This document shows positions 1-8,917 of a DNA stretch of 64,000 bases, piece by piece (the stretch's first letter is position 1; each line of letters opens with the position of its first letter). A program made the position numbers and the translations under genes. Source of the DNA: a bacterium (GTDB taxonomy: Bacteria > Auribacterota > Tritonobacteria > UBA1439); assembly GCA_028716845.1 (NCBI GenBank), contig JAQUPF010000001.1:311590-375589 (forward strand), in the 5' to 3' direction. Below the pieces are notes generated by a model. It was not told where the DNA came from, did no database searches, and saw only the letters and a list, made by a program, of their open reading frames with translations.

Positions 1-638
1 CCGAGCCGCTCCTTCAGGGCGCCGATCCGTTCCATGATCACCGCGCCGATCAGGCGATAGCCCCCCCGGTCCCTCGGGAACCGTTCCAGATCCCCGTACC
101 TGATGAGGGGGCCATAGGCGACCCGTATCTTCCGGGGCCTCGGGAGGAGGCAGCCCTTCGGGAGGGCGCGCCACGCCCCGGAGATGTAGCAGGGGATGAC
201 GTCGGTCCGGGCGCGGGAGATGAACATCCCGATCCCCTCCCGGGCGAGCCCGAGCGCGCCGTCCTCGCTCCTCGTCCCCTCGGGGAACATGAGCACGATG
301 TTCCCCGAGCGGATGAGCCTGATGATCCGCTTCGTCGCCCCCAGGTCGGCCTCGCCGCGCGTGATGGGGATGAGGTGCTGGCAGGCGAGGATGAACTCGA
401 CGAGGCGGTTCCTCACGAGGGTCGCCCGGCCGACGTACCATATCTTCCGCCGGAGCGCGGCGCCGGCGAGGGGCGGGTCGAGGGCGCTCGCGTGGTTGAC
501 CGCGAGGACGGCGCCGCCCGTCGCGGGGATGTGCTCGAGCCCCTCCACCTCCCAGCGGAAGGCGGTCGCGAAGAAGAGGCGGTAGAGGGCCCGGAAGACC
601 GAGTAGGCGCCCTCGGAGAACGCGCCGCCGGGCCTCAT
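1..638 (-). CDS. 1-acyl-sn-glycerol-3-phosphate acyltransferase (PlsC family), 3' end outside window
   Basis: Reading the minus strand from the ATG at 636-638 gives an uninterrupted frame to the window edge (at least 212 residues). It carries the two hallmark blocks of the PlsC/LPLAT family: the catalytic NHxxxxD box (NHASALDPP, about residue 48) and the FPEGTRS box (about residue 119). The family transfers an acyl group to lysophosphatidate at the inner membrane, the second acylation step of phospholipid synthesis. The ATG overlaps the stop of the upstream SLOG-like gene by 4 nt (ATGA), so the two are probably translationally coupled. The stop codon is off the window. It could act on another lysophospholipid or on an ornithine-type lipid; family assignment is firm, substrate is not. 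Confidence 0.85.
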   Translation of the reverse strand, partial: MRPGGAFSEGAYSVFRALYRLFFATAFRWEVEGLEHIPATGGAVLAVNHASALDPPLAGAALRRKIWYVGRATLVRNRLVEFILACQHLIPITRGEADLGATKRIIRLIRSGNIVLMFPEGTRSEDGALGLAREGIGMFISRARTDVIPCYISGAWRALPKGCLLPRPRKIRVAYGPLIRYGDLERFPRDRGGYRLIGAVIMERIGALKERL

Positions 639-1165
639 CCCGAGCCCTCCAGGGCGGCGACGGCGGCGGCGGGGGAGTCGGCGTACCGGATGTCGGTCTC
701 CGCCCCGATCTCGGCCGGGACGGGGCTGCAGAGCCCCCTGATGACGAGCACCGGGATCCGCTTCGTCCACTTCGTCCAGGCGATCTCGCAGACGGTGCCG
801 CAGCTCATCCCGATGCATATCATCGCGTCGGCGAGCCGCACCAGCCGCGAGTGCTGCTCGTACCAGGTGAGGTCCTCGAGGACCTCGTCGCAGAGGGGCC
901 TGTTCCGCTGCACCCTGCCGGGCGACCCGGCCGCCGCGTCCCCCGCGGTCGGGATCAGGCCGCGGAGCCTCCTCCCCCCCGCCTCCTTGTACGCCGCCGC
1001 GGCGATGACGGCGACGCCCCGGTCGGGGCAGACGACGAGCTCGTGTCCCGCCGCCGCGAGGAGCCGCCCGGTCTCGGCGGCCGCCTCCCTGATCAACCCG
1101 GCCCCGACGCCGGCGGCGCGGGCGACCGTGTCGATGTCCGAGGGGCCGATGACCGCGACCTTCAT
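635..1165 (-). CDS. SLOG/LOG-like Rossmann-fold protein, function unknown
   Basis: 176 residues from the ATG at 1163-1165 (MKVAVIGPSD...). The N-terminal beta strand and Gly-rich turn, the CPDRG segment near residue 48, and the C-terminal block ICIGMSCGTVCEIAW (about residues 119-133) resemble the nucleotide-binding core of the SLOG/LOG 'lysine decarboxylase-like' superfamily. Here the usual GGxGT is replaced by GMSCGT. No catalytic role can be assigned. Its stop overlaps the start of the plsC-like gene by 4 nt, so it is the first gene of a small operon. The stretch upstream is a repeat remnant, and a longer in-frame extension into it is less likely to be translated because it runs through repeat DNA. 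Confidence 0.6.
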   Translation of the reverse strand: MKVAVIGPSDIDTVARAAGVGAGLIREAAAETGRLLAAAGHELVVCPDRGVAVIAAAAYKEAGGRRLRGLIPTAGDAAAGSPGRVQRNRPLCDEVLEDLTWYEQHSRLVRLADAMICIGMSCGTVCEIAWTKWTKRIPVLVIRGLCSPVPAEIGAETDIRYADSPAAAVAALEGSG

Positions 1166-1297
1166 CTCAGTTCGTCCATCGTCCTTCTTACATCGTACAT
1201 CGCGCGGAGCGCGGCGTATATCCGAAAGGGGGAGGAGCCTCGCGGAGGGATGCGAGACCGGGTGTGGCGGGACGCGCATCCGGATCCGGGGATCGCA
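1166..1297. repeat. Remnant of dispersed intergenic repeat (module C)
   Basis: The gap between dnaE and the SLOG-like gene starts with the CAGTTCGTCC...TCGTACATCGC word (about 1169-1203). This is one member of a degenerate module also seen at about 4768, 9128 (inverted), 12211 and 32088 (inverted). The rest of the gap is GC-rich with no recognisable gene or terminator. Confidence 0.6.
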
Positions 1298-4200
1298 TCA
1301 GCCCGCGAGGCGCAGCCCCGTCTCCCCCAGGAGCGCCCCGACCATCCTGACGAGGTCGCGCGTGGGGGTGACGCGGAACATGTTGCCCGCCCGCATCGTG
1401 ACCCGCTCCCCGGTGGGCCCGATGAAGTCGAGGAAGACCGGGCACCTGCCGGGGGATGACTCGAACAGCCGACGCAGCTCCTCGAGCTTCCCGTGCTCGA
1501 TGTCCGACAGGTGGATCTGGACGTGGAGGGCGCTCGTGCACCGCTCCTGGACATCGTCGAGCGGGATGACGTCGGAGACGATCACCTTCGGGCTCTCCTC
1601 GTCGACATCCACCCTTCCGACGACGAGGACCGCGGCCTCCTCGCAGACGAGGCCCCCCACCTTCGCGAACGCCTTCGGGTAGACGACGACCTCGACCGAG
1701 CCGGCGAGGTCCTCGAGCGTCGCGACGGCCATCTTCTCGTTCTTCCGGTGCGTGAAGGTGTGGCGCACCCTCGTGATGATCCCGCCGAGCTTCACCGTCT
1801 CCCCCCCCTTCCGCCCGGCGAGGGTGGAGGAGTCGGCCGTCGCGAAGCGGCGGATGTCCTCCTCGTGGCGCGCGAGCGGGTGCCCGCTGACGTAGAAGCC
1901 GAGGAGGGCCTTCTCCATCGACAGGCGCTGCCCCTCGGGCCACTCCGGGACGTCCGGGAGCGCGTCGCCGCCCGCCCCGGCGGTCGCCTCGAACGCCTCG
2001 AAGAAGGAGCCCTGCCCCGCCCGCCGGTCCCGCTGCGCCTCCGCCGCCCGCTCGAGCGCCTCGCCGACGGCGGCGGTGAGCTGCGCCCGCCGGCGGCCGA
2101 GGCTGTCGAACGCGCCGCAGGCGATGAGGCTCTCGAGAACCTTCTTGTTGACGAGGCGGAGGTCGACCCGGGCGGCGAAGTCGTGGATGCCGCCGAATCT
2201 CCCCCCCTCCTCCCGGGCGGCGAGGATGGACTCGACGGCGCCCGCGCCGACGTTCTTGACCGCCTCGAGGCCGAACCGGATCGCGTCGCCGACGACCGTG
2301 AAGCGGGAGAAGCTCTCGTTGACGTCGGGCGGCAGGATCCGGATGCCCATCCGCCTGCACTCGGCGATGTACTCGGCGATCTTGTCGGTGTTGTTGATCT
2401 CGCTCGACAGGAGCGCGGCCATGTACTCGGTCGGGTAGTTCGCCTTGAGGTAGGCGGTGCGGTAGGCGATGAGGGCGTAGGCGGCGCTGTGCGACTTGTT
2501 GAAGCCGTACTCGGCGAACCGCTGCACGAGGCCGAATATCCGCTCGGCGACCGCCTTCCGGATCCCCTTCCGGACGGCGCCCCGGACGAACGCCTCCTCC
2601 TGCCGCTTCATCTGCTCGACGATCTTCTTGGCCATGATGCGGCGCAGGTTGTCGGCCTGGGGGAGCGTGAAGCCGGCGATCTCGTGGGCGATCTGGATCA
2701 CCTGCTCCTGGTAGAGCATGACGCCGTAGGTGTCCTTGAGGATCGGCTCGAGGGCGGGGTGGTCGTAGGCGATGGGGATCTGCCCGTGCTTGCGGCGGAC
2801 GTAGTCGTCGAGCATCCGCATCGGGCCGGGGCGGAAGAGGGCGAGGAGGGCGACGAGGTCGTCGAACCGGTCGAGGCCGATCTTCTTGGAGAGCTCCCGC
2901 ATCCCCGCGCTCTCGAGCTGGAAGACCCCGATCGTGTCGGCCCTGTTGAGGAGGTCGAAGGTCGCCCGGTCGTCGGCCGGGATCTCGTCCCACGAGATCG
3001 TCACGCCGCGGGTGCGGGCGATGATCCTGACGGCGTTGTGGAGCACCGTGAGCGTGCGGAGGCCGAGGAAGTCCATCTTGAGCAGGCCGATGTCCTCGAC
3101 CGGCTTCATCGCGTACTGGGTGATCGGCTCGTCGTTCGTGCCGCGGCAGAGGGGGAGGTAGTCCATGAGCGGCCGGTCCGAGATGACGACGCCGGCGGCG
3201 TGGGTGGAGGCGTTGCGGGCGAGCCCCTCGAGCGTGAAGGCGAGCTCGACGAGGCGGCCCACCTTCGGGTCGCCGTCCCGGACGCGCCGGAGCTCGGGCT
3301 CCATCTCCAGCGCCTCCGCGAGCGTGATCTTCGGGTCCGCCGGAACGAGCTTCGCGATCCGGTCGACCTCCCCGTACGGCATGCCGAGCACCCTGCCGAC
3401 GTCCCGGATGACCGCCTTCGCCTTCATGCGGCCGAAGGTGATGATCTGCGCGACGTTCTCGGTGCCGTACCGCCGGGAGACGTACTCGATGATCTCGCCG
3501 CGCCGGTCGTAGCAGAAGTCGATGTCCATGTCCGGCATCGTCACCCGGTTCGCGTTCAGGAACCGCTCGAAGAGCAGGTTGTGGCGGAGCGGGTCGATGT
3601 CGGTGATGCCGAGGGCGTAGGCGGCGATGGAGCCGGCGGCCGACCCCCGCCCGGGACCCACCGGAATGTCCTGCCCCTTCGCCCACGAGATGAAGTCCCA
3701 GACGATGAGGAAGTAGCTCGCGAAGTTCATCCGCTCGATGATCCGCAGCTCCCGCTCGAGCCGCTCCCGCACCGCGGCGTCCGCCCCGGGGTACCGGCGG
3801 GCGAGCCCCTCCGTGCAGAGCGCGCGCAGGTACTCCATGCGGTCGCGGCCGCCGGGGGCCTCGTACTCGGGGATGTGGTAGATCTGCCGTCCGCGCTCGT
3901 CCGTGAACGGGATCTCGAGGTTGCACTTCTCGGCGACCTCGATCGTCCGGGCGAGGGCCTCGGGGAACTCGCCGAGCGCCTGCTGCATCTCCTCCGCCGT
4001 CTTGAAATAGAACTCCCCCGTCGAGAACCGCATCCGCTGCTCGTCGAAGAGGGTCTTGCCGGTCTGGATGCAGAGGAGCACCTCGTGGGCGAGGGCGTCC
4101 TCCGCCCGCATGTAGTGGATGTCGTTCGTCGCGAGGAGCGGGATGCCGAGCCGGCGCGAGATGCCGGCGAGCTCCCGGTTCACCGCGCGCTGCTCGGGGA

Positions 4201-4747
4201 TGCCGTGGTTGTGGACCTCGAGGTAGAAGTCGCCGCGCTCGAAGATGTCCCGGTACTCGGCGGCCGCGCGCTCGGCGCCCGCGACGTCCCCCTTGAGGAT
4301 GCGGTGGGCGATCTCCCCCTTCAGGCAGCCGCTCGCCCCGATGAGGCCGCGGTGCCGCACGGCGAGGAGGTCCCGGTCGATCCGGGGCCTGTAGTAGAAC
4401 CCCTCGAGGTGGCCGAGCGAGGAGAGGCGGATCAGGTTCCGGTACCCCTCGAGGTCCTTCGCGAGGAGGAGGAGGTGGAAGGAGGCGTCCCGGATCCCCT
4501 CCGTCTTCCGCTCGAAGCGGCTCCCCGGGGCGACGTACATCTCCTGGCCGATGATCGGCTTGACCCCGCCGGCCATCGCCTTCTGGTAGAACTCGACCGC
4601 GCCCCCCATGAAGCCGTGGTCGGTGACCGCGAGGGCCGGCATCCTGCACTCGCGCGCCCGCGCGACGAGCTCGTCGATACGGCAGGCGCCGTCGAGGAGG
4701 CTGTACTCGCTGTGCACGTGGAGGTGCGCGAACCGCTCGTGCTGCAT
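1298..4747 (-). CDS. dnaE: DNA polymerase III subunit alpha
   Basis: 1149 residues, close to the usual length of DnaE1 (about 1160). It begins with the PHP domain (HLHVHSEYSLLDGA, residues 8-21). The palm of the C-family polymerase follows: the PDMDIDF motif at about residues 402-408 supplies two metal-binding aspartates, and LLKMDFLGL at about 555-563 supplies the third, at positions matching E. coli Asp401, Asp403 and Asp555. A tandem HhH/OB region follows toward the C-terminus. This is the replicative polymerase of the chromosome. It is a single-gene unit flanked on both sides by repeat DNA. No strong promoter was recognised upstream. Confidence 0.97.
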   Translation of the reverse strand: MQHERFAHLHVHSEYSLLDGACRIDELVARARECRMPALAVTDHGFMGGAVEFYQKAMAGGVKPIIGQEMYVAPGSRFERKTEGIRDASFHLLLLAKDLEGYRNLIRLSSLGHLEGFYYRPRIDRDLLAVRHRGLIGASGCLKGEIAHRILKGDVAGAERAAAEYRDIFERGDFYLEVHNHGIPEQRAVNRELAGISRRLGIPLLATNDIHYMRAEDALAHEVLLCIQTGKTLFDEQRMRFSTGEFYFKTAEEMQQALGEFPEALARTIEVAEKCNLEIPFTDERGRQIYHIPEYEAPGGRDRMEYLRALCTEGLARRYPGADAAVRERLERELRIIERMNFASYFLIVWDFISWAKGQDIPVGPGRGSAAGSIAAYALGITDIDPLRHNLLFERFLNANRVTMPDMDIDFCYDRRGEIIEYVSRRYGTENVAQIITFGRMKAKAVIRDVGRVLGMPYGEVDRIAKLVPADPKITLAEALEMEPELRRVRDGDPKVGRLVELAFTLEGLARNASTHAAGVVISDRPLMDYLPLCRGTNDEPITQYAMKPVEDIGLLKMDFLGLRTLTVLHNAVRIIARTRGVTISWDEIPADDRATFDLLNRADTIGVFQLESAGMRELSKKIGLDRFDDLVALLALFRPGPMRMLDDYVRRKHGQIPIAYDHPALEPILKDTYGVMLYQEQVIQIAHEIAGFTLPQADNLRRIMAKKIVEQMKRQEEAFVRGAVRKGIRKAVAERIFGLVQRFAEYGFNKSHSAAYALIAYRTAYLKANYPTEYMAALLSSEINNTDKIAEYIAECRRMGIRILPPDVNESFSRFTVVGDAIRFGLEAVKNVGAGAVESILAAREEGGRFGGIHDFAARVDLRLVNKKVLESLIACGAFDSLGRRRAQLTAAVGEALERAAEAQRDRRAGQGSFFEAFEATAGAGGDALPDVPEWPEGQRLSMEKALLGFYVSGHPLARHEEDIRRFATADSSTLAGRKGGETVKLGGIITRVRHTFTHRKNEKMAVATLEDLAGSVEVVVYPKAFAKVGGLVCEEAAVLVVGRVDVDEESPKVIVSDVIPLDDVQERCTSALHVQIHLSDIEHGKLEELRRLFESSPGRCPVFLDFIGPTGERVTMRAGNMFRVTPTRDLVRMVGALLGETGLRLAG

Positions 4748-5095
4748 TGCCGCCGCTCCCGGATATCAGTTCGTCCTTCGCATCTCGTATCGCGTATCCC
4801 GCGAGACCCGCGGCGGCCGGCATCGCCGTGCCGCGGATTCCCGCGGAACGAAGAGCGAATCCACCGCGGATGAACGCGGATGAACGCGGATCATCTTTCG
4901 CCACAGAGGGCACAGAGAACGCAGAGGATATCGTTGCTTTCGACTTTGAACGTTCAACTTTGAACCGTAGTTGTTCTCTGTGATCCCCGTGGCGAAAAAC
5001 ATCATCCGTTATCCGCGAAGATCCGCGGGAATCCGTCGATCATCCGTCAAGATCCGCGGTGAGCGGTCCATCATCTCTCCGCATTCCCCCGGCGC
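4748..5095. repeat. Mosaic intergenic repeat block between dnaE and exbD
   Basis: 348 bp without a gene. It holds, in order: module C (CAGTTCGTCCTTCGC, about 4768), CGGATGAACG units, module A (CACAGAGGGCACAGAG, about 4902-4917), and module B (CTTTGAACGTTCAACTTTG, about 4942-4965). Module A then recurs in inverse orientation (TTCTCTGTGATCCCCGTGGC, 4974-4993), and more ATCCGCG words follow. Modules A and its inverse flank B, so the centre (about 4895-4999) can fold as a long imperfect hairpin. The same arrangement recurs at 28918-29020. Confidence 0.85.
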
Positions 5096-5512
5096 TCACT
5101 TCCGCTCCGCCGCCTCCAGCTCCGCGGCGATCGCGAGGCGCCGCAGCCCCCGCGCGTGCGCCATCCCCATCACCCCCACCACGTCGCCGTGGCGCACCCC
5201 GCGGTCGGCGTCGAGGACGACGAGCGTCCCCGGCTCGGCCGCCGCCAGGTCCGCCATCTTCCGGTCGAGCTCCTCCCGCTCCACCCGCTTCCCCTGCCAG
5301 AAGAGCCGGCCCGAGCGGTCGATCGTCAGCTTCACCGTTCTCCCCCCCTGCACGGCCGCCGCGGGGGATCGCGGCAGGTCGATGCGGAACGCCGTCTGCA
5401 GCACCATGGAGGAGGAGAGCATGAAGAAGATGAGGAGCAGGAGGACGACGTCGATGAGCGGGGCGATGTCGAGCTTCCCCCGCTCGATCTTGCAGCGGCG
5501 CTTGAAGATCAT
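5096..5512 (-). CDS. exbD: Biopolymer transport protein ExbD/TolR family
   Basis: 138 residues from the ATG at 5510-5512 (MIFKRRCKIERGK...), the usual length for ExbD. A short cytoplasmic N-terminus precedes one membrane helix (about residues 16-38, IAPLIDVVLLLLIFFML) that contains the conserved aspartate of the proton path. A periplasmic domain follows, with the typical VVLDAD and DVVGVM elements. With ExbB it forms an inner-membrane proton-driven motor energising TonB- or Tol-type processes. It lies 55 bp downstream of lptG, in the same direction, and the matching exbB is 2.6 kb away on the far side of lptF. That split layout is unusual. Confidence 0.9.
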   Translation of the reverse strand: MIFKRRCKIERGKLDIAPLIDVVLLLLIFFMLSSSMVLQTAFRIDLPRSPAAAVQGGRTVKLTIDRSGRLFWQGKRVEREELDRKMADLAAAEPGTLVVLDADRGVRHGDVVGVMGMAHARGLRRLAIAAELEAAERK

Positions 5513-5567
5513 CTCTGCGTCGACCCGGCCGGGGGCGCGCCCCGGCCCGTTGTTCAAGATCAGTCCG

Positions 5568-6638
5568 CTACCGGATCCTGGCGATGAGCGCGATCCCGAT
5601 CGCGCCGAACAGCACGTTCGGGAGCCAGGCGCCGGCACACGGCGGGACCATCCCGCCGCGTCCCATCGAGAGGCCGATGACCTCGACCACGTAGTAGGAG
5701 ATGCCGAGGGCGATGCTCAGGCCGGCGCTCCCGGCGGCGCCGCCGCGGGAGGCGCGCATCGCGAGCGGCACCGCGATGAGGACGATCGTGAGCCCCACGA
5801 ACGGCCGGGCCGTCTTGTGGCGCAGGTCGACGAGCTTCCGCCGGTAGATCTCGGAATCGGGCGGGTAGAACGCCATGTTCCTGCTCAGCTCGCGGCTGCT
5901 CATCGAGATCGAGTCCTTCTGGCTGCTCACGAAGTCATCCGGCTTCTCCTTGAAGGGCAGCCGGCGCTTGGTGAACGGCTCCTCCCGGCTGCGGAGGCGG
6001 CCCCTGCCGTCGTAGTACTGGATCGAGCCGTCGAAGAACCACCACTCCCCGTCGAGGTAGGACGCCTTCTTCGCGGAGACCTTGTCGGTCACCTGCCTGC
6101 TCATCAGGCTCCGGACGGAGACGTCGTAGAGCGAGTCCCCGCCGGGCACCCACTGCGCCGACCATGTCCGCTGCTCGATCGGATTGAAGAAGGCGAGCGG
6201 CTGGAGCGCCTCCCTCCCGGCCCGCCGGCCGTACTCCTCGATGAGCCGCTCGGACCTCGCGTACGCCTCGGGGGCGAAGTTCTCGTTGAGCCAGGCGAGG
6301 AGGAGGGTGAAGCAGACGCCGAGACCGATGAACGGCAGCATGATCCGGTAGATGCTGATCCCGCTCGCGCGCATCGCGGTGATCTCGTTGTGGCGGGCGA
6401 GCATGCCGAGGCAGTACACGATGGCGAGGAGGATGGAGAGCGGGATGATGTTGACGAGGACGAGCGGCATCTGGACGAGGTAGTAGTTGCCGAGGAGGCG
6501 CAGCGGGATCTGGTGCGAGATGTACTCGTCGAGATGGGCGGAGAGGTCGTAGATGATGTAGACGAGGAGGAAGGCGGCGAGGCAGTAGCCGCACGGCACG
6601 AGGAACTCGCGGACGAGGTAGCGGTCGATGGTCTTCAC
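5568..6638 (-). CDS. lptG: LPS export ABC transporter permease LptG (YjgP/YjgQ family)
   Basis: 356 residues, the normal size for LptF/LptG. The topology is that of the family: an N-terminal RYLVREFL amphipathic start, three membrane helices, a large periplasmic beta-jellyroll (about residues 120-260), then three helices. The family signature NEITAMRASGISIYRI is at about residues 84-99. LptG is part of the LptB2FG complex that extracts LPS from the inner membrane into the Lpt bridge. The gene follows lptF with a 6-bp gap and is followed by exbD. Which of the two permeases is F and which is G rests on order and similarity only. Confidence 0.88.
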   Translation of the reverse strand: MKTIDRYLVREFLVPCGYCLAAFLLVYIIYDLSAHLDEYISHQIPLRLLGNYYLVQMPLVLVNIIPLSILLAIVYCLGMLARHNEITAMRASGISIYRIMLPFIGLGVCFTLLLAWLNENFAPEAYARSERLIEEYGRRAGREALQPLAFFNPIEQRTWSAQWVPGGDSLYDVSVRSLMSRQVTDKVSAKKASYLDGEWWFFDGSIQYYDGRGRLRSREEPFTKRRLPFKEKPDDFVSSQKDSISMSSRELSRNMAFYPPDSEIYRRKLVDLRHKTARPFVGLTIVLIAVPLAMRASRGGAAGSAGLSIALGISYYVVEVIGLSMGRGGMVPPCAGAWLPNVLFGAIGIALIARIR

Positions 6639-6644
6639 GGCGGC

Positions 6645-7763
6645 TCACCTCCTCGCGAGCCGGTAGGTCAGGACCGGCCCGAGGACGGCGAAGGTGACGT
6701 TCGGGACCCAGAGGAGGAGGGCGGTGTACGGATCGACCCTCGTCTGGAGCGCCTGGACGCAGATGATGAAGGCGTAGTTGAGCCCCACGAGGGCGAGGCT
6801 GATGGCGGCGCCGATCGACGTCTCCCCCCGGTGGGCGGTGACGCCGAGCGGCATCCCGATCATGACGAAGGCGAGGACGCAGAAGGTGGAGACGAACCGC
6901 TGGCTGATCTCGATGCGGATGACGTTCATCCTGCGCCCGATGTCCCGCTGGAGGTTGGGGCTCGCCCCCCGGAGCATCATGTGGAAGCGCCGCAGCCGCC
7001 CCACCAGCTCGACCATCGTGTAGTTGGACATCTTCTTCGGGATCGCCTCCCGGTCGCCGCCGACGTTCATCTTGACGATGTAGGTCTTGAACGCGCCCGA
7101 CAGGGAGGTGCTCTCCCCCTCCTTCGTGGGCTCCTCCACCGTCCCGTCGTAGATGTTGAACGTCACCTGCCCCTCCCCCTCCACGGCGATCTCCCCGCTC
7201 TTCGCCTTGAGGAAGCGGGTGCGCCCGTCGGGGAGATTCTCGTAGATGATGACGTCCCGGAACAGCTTGCCGTCCTTCTGCCCGATGTAGAACTGGTACG
7301 GCTTGAAATGGTCGATGAAGACGCCGGGCTCGAGCAGCGCCTCCGGGCTCCGCTCGCCCACCCGGTAGCGGAGCTGCCGGACCTCGTAGTGGGCGCGGGG
7401 GGCGATGTCCGCGTTCACGACGAAGGAGACGGCCGTGAGCGCGACCGCGATGACGTACCCGCTCAGGAAGATGCTGTGGAAGCCGATCCCGCAGGCGCGC
7501 ATCGCGGTGACCTCGTTGTCGGCGGAGAGGCGCCCGAAGGAGAGCAGGCTCGCCGTCAGGATCGCCATCGGGATCGAGAACGGCAGCAGGTACGGGATGA
7601 AGTTGAGGAAGAGGCGCAGGAGGAGCCCCGCCGCCACGCCCCGATCGAGGAGGTCGAGGATCCGGATCACGTTTCCCATGAAGAGGATGAAGGTGAAGAC
7701 GACGAGCGATATACCGAAGCTCTTCAGGAGCCGGAGCCCGATGTACCGGTGGATGATCTTCAC
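6645..7763 (-). CDS. lptF: LPS export ABC transporter permease LptF (YjgP/YjgQ family)
   Basis: 372 residues with the same architecture as the next gene. It has paired helices at the N-terminus, the conserved NEVTAMRACGIGFHSIF block (about residues 89-105), a periplasmic domain of about 170 residues, and a final helical bundle that ends in a basic tail. It would pair with LptG and the ATPase LptB (not in this window). The gene leads an lptF-lptG-exbD operon, with a good promoter at 7806-7834 about 45 bp upstream of the ATG. Confidence 0.88.
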   Translation of the reverse strand: MKIIHRYIGLRLLKSFGISLVVFTFILFMGNVIRILDLLDRGVAAGLLLRLFLNFIPYLLPFSIPMAILTASLLSFGRLSADNEVTAMRACGIGFHSIFLSGYVIAVALTAVSFVVNADIAPRAHYEVRQLRYRVGERSPEALLEPGVFIDHFKPYQFYIGQKDGKLFRDVIIYENLPDGRTRFLKAKSGEIAVEGEGQVTFNIYDGTVEEPTKEGESTSLSGAFKTYIVKMNVGGDREAIPKKMSNYTMVELVGRLRRFHMMLRGASPNLQRDIGRRMNVIRIEISQRFVSTFCVLAFVMIGMPLGVTAHRGETSIGAAISLALVGLNYAFIICVQALQTRVDPYTALLLWVPNVTFAVLGPVLTYRLARR

Positions 7764-7805
7764 GACGACCTCGCGCGGGGACGGGGGGCACCCCGTCGAT
7801 GGCTC

Positions 7806-7834
7806 ATCGTATCACAGCGGGCGGCCGGCGGCAA
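7806..7834 (-). promoter_or_regulatory. Predicted sigma-70 type promoter of lptF-lptG-exbD
   Basis: On the minus strand TTGCCG (7829-7834) and TACGAT (7806-7811) are separated by exactly 17 bp, with TGTG just upstream of the -10. The predicted start lies about 35 bp before the lptF ATG. Confidence 0.6.
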
Positions 7835-7854
7835 CAGGAGCCCGGCTCAGCCGA

Positions 7855-8110
7855 ATCCGCGCCGGAACAATGAACCACGAGCCACGGATCTCCGCTGATT
7901 GGATTGCCGCAGATACAGGGTTCCAGCCGCGGATTGACGCGGATTATCGCTGATAAGAACCGAATAAATCGGCTTCCCTTTCTCTTGCTTCGTTCAATCT
8001 GCGTGAATCCGCGTTCATCCGCGGCAGGGCATTTGATCCTTTCAACTTTGAACGTTCAACTTTGAACTGTAGTTGGATCCGTGACAATCCGCGGTGGATT
8101 GGTGTCCATC
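7855..8110. repeat. Mosaic intergenic repeat block between lptF and exbB
   Basis: Contains the GAACAATGAACCACGAGCC word (about 7865-7883), GGATTGACGCGGATTATCG, CGTTCATCCGCGG, and a clean copy of module B (TTCAACTTTGAACGTTCAAC, 8040-8059) followed by AATCCGCGGTGGATTGG. All of these recur in the other intergenic blocks. No gene or terminator was recognised in the 396-bp gap. Confidence 0.85.
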
Positions 8111-8159
8111 CCGTCGGGAATCCGCGGCCGGCGGCGCCCCGGGCGGCCCTCCGGCCGGT

Positions 8160-8795
8160 TCAGCCGGACGCGCCCCCTCGCTCCGCGCGCGCCGACAGGT
8201 CCTCGATGACGGCCGTCGCGCTCGTCTCCATGTCGAGCACGATGGCGTTGACGCGCGCGGTGAGGTAGTTGTAGGCGACGAACGAGGGGATCGCCACCAT
8301 GAGGCCGGCCGCCGTGGTGAGGAGGGCCTCCCAGATGCCGCCGGCGAGGTCGCCGGGGTTGACCACGCCGCCGTGGGTCTGGATCTGCTGGAACGCCTTG
8401 ATCATCCCCGCCACCGTCCCGAGGAGGCCGAGGAGCGGGCAGACGTGCGCCACGGTGGCGAGGATGGGGAGGTGCCGCTCGAGCCGGGGGACCTCGTGGA
8501 GGCCCGCGTCCTCGATCGCCTGCCTGATCTCGGCCCGGCTCCGGCCGGCCGCGCGGAGCGCCGCCGAGACGATCGAGGCGATCGGCCCCGGCGTGGATTC
8601 ACAGAGGGCCGCCGCCTCGTCCATCCTCGAGGCGGCGATCCGCTTCCGCACCGCGCGGAGGAACGCACGCGCGTCGATGCCGGCGCGGTGGAGGTTGACG
8701 AGGCGCTCGGTGAAGACCGCGAGCGCGACGATGGAGCAGCCCGCGATGATCCACATGATGGGACCGCCCCGTTCAAGCCACGCCATTCCGCCCAT
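8160..8795 (-). CDS. exbB: MotA/TolQ/ExbB proton channel family protein
   Basis: 211 residues from the ATG at 8793-8795, chosen because a GGGAGGAG ribosome site sits 2-4 nt upstream; a longer GC-rich extension lacks family similarity. Helix 1 (about residues 9-27) is followed by a cytoplasmic loop and two closely spaced helices. The second part, VAHVCPLLGLLGTVAGMIKAF (about 130-150), is the family signature in which Thr/Gly residues line the proton channel. It would form a pentamer around an ExbD dimer. Its partner exbD is separated by a repeat block plus lptF-lptG. The C-terminal DMETSATAVIEDL helix is also typical. Confidence 0.9.
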   Translation of the reverse strand: MGGMAWLERGGPIMWIIAGCSIVALAVFTERLVNLHRAGIDARAFLRAVRKRIAASRMDEAAALCESTPGPIASIVSAALRAAGRSRAEIRQAIEDAGLHEVPRLERHLPILATVAHVCPLLGLLGTVAGMIKAFQQIQTHGGVVNPGDLAGGIWEALLTTAAGLMVAIPSFVAYNYLTARVNAIVLDMETSATAVIEDLSARAERGGASG

Positions 8796-8835
8796 CGCTC
8801 CTCCCGCCGCGGCCTCCGCCGACCGCCACGCGCTC

Positions 8836-8865
8836 ACTATACAGGCCGCCGCGCCGCTCCCGCAA
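8836..8865 (-). promoter_or_regulatory. Predicted sigma-70 type promoter of exbB
   Basis: Minus-strand TTGCGG (8860-8865) and TATAGT (8836-8841) are 18 bp apart. The predicted start is about 35 bp before the exbB ATG. Confidence 0.5.
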
Positions 8866-8917
8866 GACCAATCTCCCCGCCCGCCGCATCCCGGAGGAAC
8901 ACGGCACAAACAGCCGC

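Noticed and set aside
635-1279. Longer N-terminus for the SLOG-like gene (start at 1279)
   Set aside because: The extra 38 residues are Arg/Pro-rich and derive from repeat module DNA; MKVAVIGPS is the natural family start.
1493-4873. Very long open frame antisense to dnaE (and similar long frames opposite lptFG, uvrA, era and others)
   Set aside because: High GC removes stop codons from other frames; these are low-complexity Arg/Ala/Gly/Pro-rich translations with no domain and lie opposite clear genes.
5513-5638. Longer ExbD starting inside lptG
   Set aside because: The extension is low-complexity and overlaps lptG in another frame; the ATG at 5512 matches the family N-terminus.
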